Assembly: GCA_031261015.1 (NCBI GenBank)
Contig: JAISKG010000095.1
Location: forward strand, 1 to 6,289
Reading direction: 5' to 3'
Origin: Dysgonamonadaceae bacterium
GTDB taxonomy: Bacteria > Bacteroidota > Bacteroidia > Bacteroidales > Azobacteroidaceae
Length of the DNA: 6,289 nt
Shown here: positions 1 through 5,785 of the stretch, piece after piece
How the letters are laid out: each line of letters begins with the position of its first letter
Position numbering within the stretch: position 1 is the first letter of the stretch
Notes under the pieces: generated by a model
The model's input: the letters and a program-made list of their open reading frames with translations, nothing else
What the model was told of the DNA's origin: nothing
Databases searched by the model: none
Translations under genes and position numbers: made by a program

Positions 1-3000
1 AAGGTTGCCCGTAAAGCCAGAGCAGGATAAAGCCGCCGGCAAATGCAACGAATACTCCAGAAAAGTGTATCAGCGAGGCGGTTACGGTGCGAAATCGAAA
101 ATAGAGCACCAGCAAAATGGCCAGCAGGCAAAGCGGAATAACAATCGTCAAACGTTTGGCAGCGCGTTGCTGTTGTTCGTAATTGCCTGCAAATTTGTAG
201 GAAACGCCGTCGGGTAAGCGGATTTCGCCCGAAGCGATTTTGGCTTTCAGCAGTTGGCCGGCTTCATTCACCACATCGACTTCGGCTTTGCCCGCCTGTT
301 TGTCGAAAATCACATAGCCGGTCAAAAAAGTATTTTCACTCTGAATCATCTGTGCGCCTTTGGTGTATTCAATTTCGGCTACTTCGCCGAGAGGGATTTG
401 CGCACCGGTGGCAGTCGGGATAATGATACGTGATAGAGCTTCGGGATCGTCGCGCAATTCGCGCGGGTAACGCAGGCGCACCGGAAAACGTTCGCGACCT
501 TCAACGGTAGTTGTGAGCGGCATCCCACCTACCGCTGCGCCGATCACTTCTTGCAAATCGGCAATTGTGATGCCGTAACGCGCCATATTTATACGATTCA
601 ATTTGATTTCGATGTAAGGCGCACCAACAGCCCGGTCGTAAAATACGGTTGATGGCAAAACGGACGGCACGTTTTTCAATGCTGTTTCGAGCAATTTGCC
701 TGCTTGTTCAATGCTTTCCAAATTTGGTCCCGAAATTTTCAAGCCCATCGGCGCGCGCATGCCGGTGGAAAGCATCACCAAACGCGCCTCAATAGGTTGT
801 AATTTGGGCGCAGAAGTTAGTCCGGGCAAATGCGATACGTTCACAATTTCCTGCCAAATATCGTCTTTCGTGCGGATATGATCGCGCCATTGACGCACGC
901 GCCCGCTATCGGTTTCGACGTATTCGGGTTTGATAATAATCGTATTTTCAAACATTTGCGCAGGCGCAGGATCAAGTGCGGAATTGACGCGTCCCCATTT
1001 GCCGACGGTAACTTCCACTTCGGGAATAGCGCTAATGCGTTTGTCCACGGTTTCAATGAGTTGTAAGTTTTGTTCGACGCCTGTGTGCGGCATGCTCGTG
1101 GGCATCAGCAAAAACGAACCTTCGTCGAGCGAGGGCATAAATTCTTCGCCCATGCCGCGCCAGATCCATGCGCCGAAAACCAAGGTAAGAATCGGTATCA
1201 ACATGAATTTCCAGCGGTTGGCGAGGCACCAACGCAGGATTTTTTCGTAGAAAATAACTAATGACCAGAGGATGGCAAGGATAATTCCGATTGCTAAAAT
1301 AACAAATATAAAATTTAGCGGGAGGCCTGCGCTTTGGCCTACGGGACGCCATTCGATAGTAAGATAAATAATAGCGATTGCCAGGATGGCAAAGGTAGCT
1401 ATTATACGGTTTTTTGAGGAGTTTAAAGTCCTTAAAAACTTTAATGATCTTAAAGGCTTTGGCCACCGAATAGATAAAATATAATACGTAATCGTTGGCA
1501 AAAGCGCAAAGCCAAGCATAAACGCCGAAAGCAGCGCAAACGTTTTGGTATAGGCCAGCGGCTTAAATAATTTGCCTTCCTGCGCTTGCATGGCAAAGAC
1601 CGGTAAAAAACTGATAATGGTGGTCAGCATCGCGGTGCTTAATGCGCCGGAAACTTCTTTGGTACTATTGTAGATCAATTCTGTAGAGACGCGGCATGCC
1701 ACGTTTCTACTCTCGTGCATTTTCCGCAAAATATTTTCCACAATCACCACGCCGACATCCACCATCACGCCGATTGCAATGGCAATGCCCGACAGTGCAA
1801 CAATATTCGCATCAATACCGGTACATTTCATGATAATAAATGTCGCGAGAACAGCTATCGGCAGCAAACTGGAAATAATTGCCGAAGCTCGTAGATTGAA
1901 AATCAACACGATCACCACAATAATACAAATCAAGATTTCGTGCGCCAGCGCCATTTCAAGCGTCCCAATAGTTTCTCGAATCAATCCCGAACGATCGTAA
2001 AACGGTACCACCGTCACTTTCGACACCGTTCCGTCCGGCAATATTTTCTGCGGCATCCCGGCAGACATTTCGTCGATTTTCGTTTTCACATGATTGATTA
2101 CTTCCATCGGATTGGACCCATAGCGGGCAACGACCACGCCGCCGACCGCTTCCACTCCTTCTTTATCCAATCCGCCGCGCCGCGTGGCCGGCCCGATAGT
2201 GACCACTGCCACATCTTTGATTCGCACGGGCACATCCCCGCGTACTGCAACGACCGATTCTTCCAGATCGGACACATTTTTAATATAACCCAGTCCGCGA
2301 ACCAGATATTCCACTTTATTTAATTCGATCGTTTCGGCTCCGATGTCGAGATTGCTTTTCTGAACTGCACTCATCACATCCATGATCGAAACTTTGTAGG
2401 CGCGCATGGCATCGGGATTAATTTCGACTTGATATTCCTTCACAAAACCGCCGATGGAAGCCACTTCGCTCACACCCGAAGCCGCCGAAAGCGAATATTT
2501 CACATAAAAATCCTGAATAGTGCGCAATTCGTCGGGATCCCAGCCGCCGGTGGGTTTGCCGGTTTCGGGATTACGCCCTTCGAGCGTGTACCAGAAGACT
2601 TGGCCGAGAGCCGTTGCATCGGGGCCTAAGGCAGGCTGAACGCCGGTGGGCAACATTCCAGCCGGCAGCGAGTTGAGTTTTTCCAAAATACGCGAGCGAC
2701 TCCAATAAAATTCCACATTATCGTCGAAAATTACATAGATAAACGACATACCGAACATTGACGTGCTGCGGATGGTTTTCACGCCTGCGATGCCAAGCAG
2801 CGAAGTCGTAAGCGGATAAGTGATTTGCTCCTGAATGTCTTTCGGCGAACGCCCCATCCATTCGGTGGCGACAATCTGCTGGTTTTCTCCAATATCGGGG
2901 ATTGCATCGACCGGAACAGGATCGTGCGGAATGAATCCGCTGTGCCAGTCGAACGGGGCGACGGCGATTCCCCAAACTACAATCACAGCCAATAATACGA

Positions 3001-3049
3001 TTGCAATAAGCCTGTTTTCAAGGAAATACTTGATGATTTTATTTAGCAT
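1..3049 (-). CDS. cusA: CusA-like heavy-metal RND efflux permease (3' end outside window)
   Basis: Inner-membrane proton-driven pump of the heavy-metal RND family, probably exporting Cu(I)/Ag(I) with a periplasmic adaptor and an outer-membrane channel. The frame is open from ATG at 3049 to the left edge: 1016 codons, with the C-terminal part missing. TM1 is at about 14-31. The periplasmic part contains DAIPDIGENQ, ITYPLTTSLLG and LGPDATALGQ, all close to E. coli CusA. TM4 has GIAIAIGVMVD with D431 (CusA D405) followed by VEN. M649 (LLMPTSMP), M699 (APAQMFEN) and M759 (VMLSTGM) match CusA M573, M623 and M672, the methionine relay, which favours Cu/Ag over Zn/Co. About 50 residues more than E. 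coli lie between TM4 and the MPSLDEG motif, including extra hydrophobic stretches at about 549-565 and 580-601. The gene follows the HYC_CC_PP gene on the same strand. Two repeats lie in frame within it (1409-1453 and 1683-1710). The family is certain; the substrate is inferred. Confidence 0.95.
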   Translation of the reverse strand, partial: MLNKIIKYFLENRLIAIVLLAVIVVWGIAVAPFDWHSGFIPHDPVPVDAIPDIGENQQIVATEWMGRSPKDIQEQITYPLTTSLLGIAGVKTIRSTSMFGMSFIYVIFDDNVEFYWSRSRILEKLNSLPAGMLPTGVQPALGPDATALGQVFWYTLEGRNPETGKPTGGWDPDELRTIQDFYVKYSLSAASGVSEVASIGGFVKEYQVEINPDAMRAYKVSIMDVMSAVQKSNLDIGAETIELNKVEYLVRGLGYIKNVSDLEESVVAVRGDVPVRIKDVAVVTIGPATRRGGLDKEGVEAVGGVVVARYGSNPMEVINHVKTKIDEMSAGMPQKILPDGTVSKVTVVPFYDRSGLIRETIGTLEMALAHEILICIIVVIVLIFNLRASAIISSLLPIAVLATFIIMKCTGIDANIVALSGIAIAIGVMVDVGVVIVENILRKMHESRNVACRVSTELIYNSTKEVSGALSTAMLTTIISFLPVFAMQAQEGKLFKPLAYTKTFALLSAFMLGFALLPTITYYILSIRWPKPLRSLKFLRTLNSSKNRIIATFAILAIAIIYLTIEWRPVGQSAGLPLNFIFVILAIGIILAILWSLVIFYEKILRWCLANRWKFMLIPILTLVFGAWIWRGMGEEFMPSLDEGSFLLMPTSMPHTGVEQNLQLIETVDKRISAIPEVEVTVGKWGRVNSALDPAPAQMFENTIIIKPEYVETDSGRVRQWRDHIRTKDDIWQEIVNVSHLPGLTSAPKLQPIEARLVMLSTGMRAPMGLKISGPNLESIEQAGKLLETALKNVPSVLPSTVFYDRAVGAPYIEIKLNRINMARYGITIADLQEVIGAAVGGMPLTTTVEGRERFPVRLRYPRELRDDPEALSRIIIPTATGAQIPLGEVAEIEYTKGAQMIQSENTFLTGYVIFDKQAGKAEVDVVNEAGQLLKAKIASGEIRLPDGVSYKFAGNYEQQQRAAKRLTIVIPLCLLAILLVLYFRFRTVTASLIHFSGVFVAFAGGFILLWLYGQP
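1409..1453 (-). repeat. Five degenerate 9-bp tandem units in the cusA linker
   Basis: Read on the minus strand, the units are TTAAGATCA, TTAAAGTTT, TTAAGGACT, TTAAACTCC and TCAAAAAAC. They encode L533-N547 as tripeptides of the type L-(R/K/N)-x, a basic linker between TM6 and the extra hydrophobic pair. The phase matches the codon phase, so unit gain or loss would keep the frame. The AT-rich composition contrasts with the GC-richer code on both sides. Confidence 0.55.
1683..1710. repeat. Imperfect palindrome inside cusA (copy 1)
   Basis: Arms GTAGAGAC and GTTTCTAC flank a centre GCGGCATGCCAC; position i pairs with position 29-i except at two pairs (G/T and C/A). It matches the intergenic copy at 3101-3128 at 21 of 28 positions. 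It is in frame and encodes about S447-T456 (SRNVACRVST) of the permease, in the cytoplasmic loop after TM4, which varies in length in this family. Similar GTAGAGACG...CGTCTCTAC palindromes are, from memory, dispersed in many copies in some Bacteroidota and cyanobacterial genomes. Confidence 0.75.
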
Positions 3050-3100
3050 GACGAATTGATTTTTAGATGATTAATTTCGGAATATTACAAATATTGCATT

Positions 3101-3128
3101 GTAGAAACGTTGCACGCAAAGTTTCTAT
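3101..3128. repeat. Imperfect palindrome between HYC gene and cusA (copy 2)
   Basis: Arms GTAGAAAC and GTTTCTAT flank a centre GTTGCACGCAAA; nearly all bases pair across the centre (G/A mismatch at positions 9/20, A/C at the centre, G/T at the ends). It lies in the 98-bp gap between the HYC_CC_PP stop and the cusA start. In the transcript it could form a hairpin that ends, stabilises or processes the message. No T-run follows it on the minus strand, so a classical terminator is unlikely. The rest of the gap shows nothing else recognisable. Confidence 0.7.
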
Positions 3129-3147
3129 ACAATATCATCCATAAAAA

Positions 3148-3567
3148 TCAAATTCGGAAAATACAAATGAAAGCCTGCCGGTTGATGCCGGATTTGGCCC
3201 AACCGCCGGGTGGTATAAAGATACGTTGAAAAATATTCATCGGCGGATTATTCCATTCCAATACCGGCGCGAACAGATAAATTATTGAATGAAAATTCTT
3301 ATGGTTTTCAATTGTAACATTCTGTGTTGTAGTAAAATCATCCGTTCCGATTTCCAAATAATGGTTGGAACAGCAAGTTTTATCCTGGATGCTGTTTCCG
3401 TTATCGTGAGCGGCTTGACGTTTTGTTCTTTCACAACAGGAAACGGTTTCGGAACCGGCGATTTCGATGGAACGGAAAGTTTTGCCGCAGTAATGAAAAG
3501 CCAGCGTTGCGTGCGGGGAAGCGAGCAGCGTAACGATTAGTAGGAGGAGGCTTAGGGCTTTTTTCAT
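3148..3567 (-). CDS. HYC_CC_PP family small exported protein
   Basis: A 139-residue protein with a signal peptide (about 1-23: MKK, a leucine-rich core, ending ATLA). The mature part begins FHYCG (H25, Y26, C27), then has CC at 44-45, CC at 65-66 and two PP pairs near the C-terminus. This is the HYC...CC...CC...PP pattern that names a Bacteroidota family of small proteins often found beside TonB receptors and heavy-metal efflux genes. Its function is not established. Five cysteines and nearby histidines in a periplasmic protein next to a copper-type pump suggest metal binding, which is inference. It probably shares a transcript with cusA, 98 bp downstream. There is no clear Shine-Dalgarno beyond an A-rich stretch, which is normal for the phylum. 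The start is supported by the signal peptide beginning directly at it. Confidence 0.85.
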   Translation of the reverse strand: MKKALSLLLLIVTLLASPHATLAFHYCGKTFRSIEIAGSETVSCCERTKRQAAHDNGNSIQDKTCCSNHYLEIGTDDFTTTQNVTIENHKNFHSIIYLFAPVLEWNNPPMNIFQRIFIPPGGWAKSGINRQAFICIFRI

Positions 3568-3669
3568 TACAAACTTGATAAATTGAAATTATAATTATCG
3601 TTTATTAAATACAAAGGTAATAAAATTCATTTTTCAATCCGCTGAAAAACAAAAATTTGTATGCAAGAG

Positions 3670-3701
3670 CAAAGGTAGTAATTTATTTTGAAATATCGCA
3701 A
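3670..3701 (-). promoter_or_regulatory. Candidate Bacteroidota promoter for the HYC-cusA unit
   Basis: On the minus strand TTG (3701-3699) is followed after 21 bases by TACCTTTG (3677-3670), fitting the phylum's TTG / TAnnTTTG pattern with a 17-23 base spacer. It would give a leader of about 95 bases before the ATG at 3567. A second TACCTTTG at 3619-3612 is closer to the gene but has no good upstream box. The remainder of the 3568-3807 gap is AT-rich and shows no gene. Confidence 0.45.
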
Positions 3702-3807
3702 CACGGTCGGTATAATAGTGCTTGTGTCTTCTTCCGGATGAAGCGTTTCAAGTCCCGATAATTTGCGGATAAACGTTTAATTTATTCTTTTAATCATTTA
3801 CAATTTT

Positions 3808-4368
3808 TTACATTAGGTGATACATCTCCTGCAATATCTTCCTTATCTTTTGATCATACGAAGGATCTACCGCCCACTTTCCTTTTAAATCACTTAACAT
3901 CGGCGCACTCCCTCTCTTTACCAGATGAAAGCGTGGATCGACCTTTTCGTTATTGAGAAATTCTTCGCTGGCGTATGCCTTCAAATGCTGAATATGTGCG
4001 CGTATGCCTGTTCGCTCGTCATCAAAAGTAAATCCGGGATGTTCGGAGTCAGTTGCGCCTAAGCCACAGAAATTGTTTTGGAAAGCCTTGACTATGCCCC
4101 TAAATTCCAGCCAGCCGGTTTCCTGAATCATTTGTGCGTAAGCGATGTCGGAATTAACTCCTTCTGCTTGCGCTTCTTCAATGTAGATCTGCGCCAAACG
4201 CTCCGCCCATAGCGCTTGAGCTTTGTTTTTCTTTTTGAAAGACGCTACTAATTGTTGCGCATTCAAAACGCCTTCGCTCATTATTTGTTCGTTAACCTCT
4301 TGTGCAAAAACGGAAGCACAAAATACCAATAATAGAAAAATCAGAGATAATCTTTGAAGTGTTTTCAT
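3808..4368 (-). CDS. Exported glucosaminidase-domain protein (GH73 type)
   Basis: A 186-residue protein, probably a cell-wall hydrolase that cuts the N-acetylglucosaminyl bond in peptidoglycan glycan strands in the periplasm. Residues 1-22 form a signal peptide ending FAQ, typical of Bacteroidota. The rest is one glucosaminidase domain: IAYAQMIQETGW with E83 as the expected catalytic glutamate, then FQNNFCGLGA (about 96-105), FTFDDERTGIRAHIQHLKAY and a C-terminal DPSYDQKI segment, as in Bacteroidota and spirochete members of the Pfam glucosaminidase family. No LysM, SH3 or other wall-binding module is present, so this is a minimal secreted enzyme. It has its own promoter candidate and is transcribed away from coaBC. 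Its 3' end is followed by 240 non-coding bases before the HYC gene, so it is probably a single-gene unit. Activity is inferred from the domain. Confidence 0.87.
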   Translation of the reverse strand: MKTLQRLSLIFLLLVFCASVFAQEVNEQIMSEGVLNAQQLVASFKKKNKAQALWAERLAQIYIEEAQAEGVNSDIAYAQMIQETGWLEFRGIVKAFQNNFCGLGATDSEHPGFTFDDERTGIRAHIQHLKAYASEEFLNNEKVDPRFHLVKRGSAPMLSDLKGKWAVDPSYDQKIRKILQEMYHLM

Positions 4369-4401
4369 AAGTAATTTTTATTAAAAGGTGAATTATATTG
4401 G

Positions 4402-4432
4402 CAAAATTACATTATTTTGTGTAATATCAAAA
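4402..4432 (-). promoter_or_regulatory. Bacteroidota-type promoter for the glucosaminidase gene
   Basis: On the minus strand TTTTG (4432-4428), an 18-base spacer, then TAATTTTG (4409-4402) closely fits the TTTG-N19-TAnnTTTG consensus of the phylum's primary sigma factor. The leader would be about 30 bases. No Shine-Dalgarno is visible before the ATG at 4368, only AT-rich sequence. Confidence 0.6.
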
Positions 4433-4490
4433 TTTATAATAGGAAATATCAATTTTAAGTATAAAAAAGACATTATTTTTCAGGAGCATA

Positions 4491-4562
4491 ATGATTGCTT
4501 ATTTCCAAGGGCGATTATTTTCTCAAAAAAAATCGCTAACTTGCACCGTTTTTCATAAATAG
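4491..4562 (+). CDS. Possible 23-codon leader ORF before coaBC
   Basis: ATG at 4491 is preceded by AGGAG (4482-4486) four bases upstream, one of the few Shine-Dalgarno-like sites in the window. It encodes MIAYFQGRLFSQ... and stops at TAG 4560-4562, two bases before the coaBC ATG. The first nine residues resemble the RuvA N-terminus (MIAYxxGxL), but nothing further does. It may be a translated leader coupled to coaBC, a ruvA remnant, or chance. If the TAACTTGC box inside it is the coaBC promoter, it is not in that transcript. Confidence 0.2.
   Translation: MIAYFQGRLFSQKKSLTCTVFHK
4511..4536. promoter_or_regulatory. Inverted repeat in the coaBC promoter region
   Basis: GCGATT (4511-4516) and AATCGC (4531-4536) are perfect inverted arms, and the inner TTTT and AAAA can extend the pairing around CTC. 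The element abuts the presumed -7 box at 4537, so it covers the place of the -33 box and spacer. It could be an operator, or part of a hairpin if transcription starts further upstream. Confidence 0.3.
4537..4544 (+). promoter_or_regulatory. Candidate -7 box for coaBC
   Basis: TAACTTGC followed by ACCG resembles the TAnnTTTG box often seen directly before Bacteroidota genes. It would give a very short leader of roughly 15 bases before the ATG at 4565. No convincing -33 box is seen; the T-rich stretch at 4516-4521 is at a short distance. Confidence 0.4.
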
Positions 4563-4564
4563 CA

Positions 4565-5785
4565 ATGTTGAACGGGAAAAAAATTGTCTTGGGGATTACG
4601 GGGAGTATCGCGGCTTACAAAGCGGCGTATCTGTGTCGTGCGCTGATTAAGAAAGGGGCTGACGTACAGGTAGTTATTACTCCTGCCGGGAAAGAATTTA
4701 TTACGCCGGTCACTTTATCGGCGTTGACGCACAAACCGGTTGTCAGCGAGTTTTTTACAGCAAATGACGGGACGTGGCACAGTCACGTTGATCTGGGTTT
4801 GTGGGCGGATGCGATGCTGATCGCTCCAGCTACGGCGGCCACTATCGGCAAAATGGCTCATGGAATCGCTGATAATATGTTGATTACCACTTATTTATCT
4901 ATGAAGGCTCCGGTGTTTGTCGCTCCGGCGATGGATTTGGATATGTATGCGCATCCATCCACGCAACACAATCTGGAATTGTTGAAATCTTACGGAAATC
5001 ACATTATCGAATCGGCCAGCGGATTCTTAGCGAGCCAATTAGAAGGCAAAGGCCGGATGGAAGAACCGGATACGATCGTAGAAATTCTCGAACGGTTTTT
5101 TGCCGCACAACAGCAGTTGGCAAAAAAAAAAATAATCATAACCGCCGGGCCGACGTATGAAAAACTCGATCCTGTACGTTATATAAGTAATTATTCGTCC
5201 GGGAAAATGGGTTTTGCATTGGCTGAAGCTTGCGCCGAGCGTGGCGCGGAAGTGATTTTAATCAGCGGTCCTGTGCAACAAAAGATTCATCATCCGAATA
5301 TTCAACGAATTGACGTAGAATCGGCCGACGAAATGTACCGCGAAGCCTTGCGGTTTTTCCCCGAAGCGAATGTCGGGATTTTATGCGCTGCCGTAGCGGA
5401 TTACAAACCGGAACATTACGCCGGCTCGAAATTGAAACGGCAAAACGGCGAGAAAATGAATTTGTCGCTGGTTCCGAATCCCGATATTGCAGCGGCTTTG
5501 GGAAAATTGAAAAAGCCTGAACAACTGTTAGTTGGCTTTGCGTTGGAAACCGACAATGAATTTGTCAACGCGCAGGAAAAATTGAAAAAGAAGAATCTGG
5601 ATTGGATCGTACTCAATTCTTTAAAAGATGAAGGTGCAGGATTCCAAGGAGATACGAATAAAATAACGATCATTGACGCGAATGGAAACCGTAAGGATTT
5701 TTCGCTGAAATCCAAAAAAGCGGTTGCTGAAGATATTGTTGAGGTAATAAGTGAAAAATTGAATGGAGAAAATGACCATGCATAA
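4565..5785 (+). CDS. coaBC: CoaBC: phosphopantothenoylcysteine decarboxylase / phosphopantothenate-cysteine ligase
   Basis: Cytoplasmic bifunctional enzyme of coenzyme A synthesis. The C-terminal CoaB part joins 4'-phosphopantothenate to cysteine using CTP; the N-terminal CoaC part decarboxylates the product with FMN to 4'-phosphopantetheine. At 406 residues it has the usual full length. CoaC (1-180): GITGSIAAYKA flavin motif, catalytic H74 (E. coli H75) in HVDLGLWAD, PAMD at 121-124 and EGKGRM at 160-165. CoaB (about 187-400): ITAGPTYEKLDPVRYISN with N209 (E. coli N210), SSGKMG, CAAVADYKP, SKLKRQ with K289/K291, and NPDI. Two residues differ from E. coli: D124 replaces N125 and S157 replaces C158. 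From memory both changes are common in Bacteroidota CoaBC, so the enzyme is presumably active. Eleven A (5122-5132) lie at the domain junction. There is no clear ribosome-binding site; ATG 4565 fits the family N-terminus exactly. The next gene overlaps its end. Confidence 0.97.
   Translation: MLNGKKIVLGITGSIAAYKAAYLCRALIKKGADVQVVITPAGKEFITPVTLSALTHKPVVSEFFTANDGTWHSHVDLGLWADAMLIAPATAATIGKMAHGIADNMLITTYLSMKAPVFVAPAMDLDMYAHPSTQHNLELLKSYGNHIIESASGFLASQLEGKGRMEEPDTIVEILERFFAAQQQLAKKKIIITAGPTYEKLDPVRYISNYSSGKMGFALAEACAERGAEVILISGPVQQKIHHPNIQRIDVESADEMYREALRFFPEANVGILCAAVADYKPEHYAGSKLKRQNGEKMNLSLVPNPDIAAALGKLKKPEQLLVGFALETDNEFVNAQEKLKKKNLDWIVLNSLKDEGAGFQGDTNKITIIDANGNRKDFSLKSKKAVAEDIVEVISEKLNGENDHA
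5122..5132 (+). repeat. Run of 11 A at the CoaC/CoaB junction
   Basis: The homopolymer encodes the end of A186 through the first base of I190 (A-KKK-I), in the linker between the two enzyme domains. Loss of one A gives TAA directly after the lysines; gain of one A leads to TGA nine codons later. Either slip yields a protein of about 190-200 residues consisting of CoaC alone. Confidence 0.9.

Noticed and set aside
1421..1460. CTTTAA/TTAAAG inverted repeat (1439-1444, 1450-1455) as a terminator
   Set aside because: It is inside the coding region, AT-only in the stem, and better explained by the 9-bp tandem units.
1053..1466. Minus-strand ORF of 137 codons
   Set aside because: It lies in another frame of the cusA coding region, which is strongly conserved here (TM segments, MPSLDEG). 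The protein has no recognisable features.
1670..1720. Possible frame break in cusA at the palindrome
   Set aside because: Codons read through without a stop and the family sequence resumes in the same frame (IYNSTKEVSGAL), so the gene is not a pseudogene here.
1940..2323. Plus-strand ORF of 127 codons, His/Arg/Phe-rich
   Set aside because: Antisense shadow of cusA; the composition is that of a complement reading of GC-biased codons.
3289..3540. Plus-strand ORF of 83 codons opposite the HYC gene
   Set aside because: Mirror of the HYC_CC_PP coding sequence, which has a signal peptide and family motifs.
3720..3807. Terminator or small RNA downstream of the glucosaminidase gene
   Set aside because: Only short weak stems (CTTC/GAAG, CGTTT/AAACG) and no GC-rich hairpin with a T-run on the correct strand.
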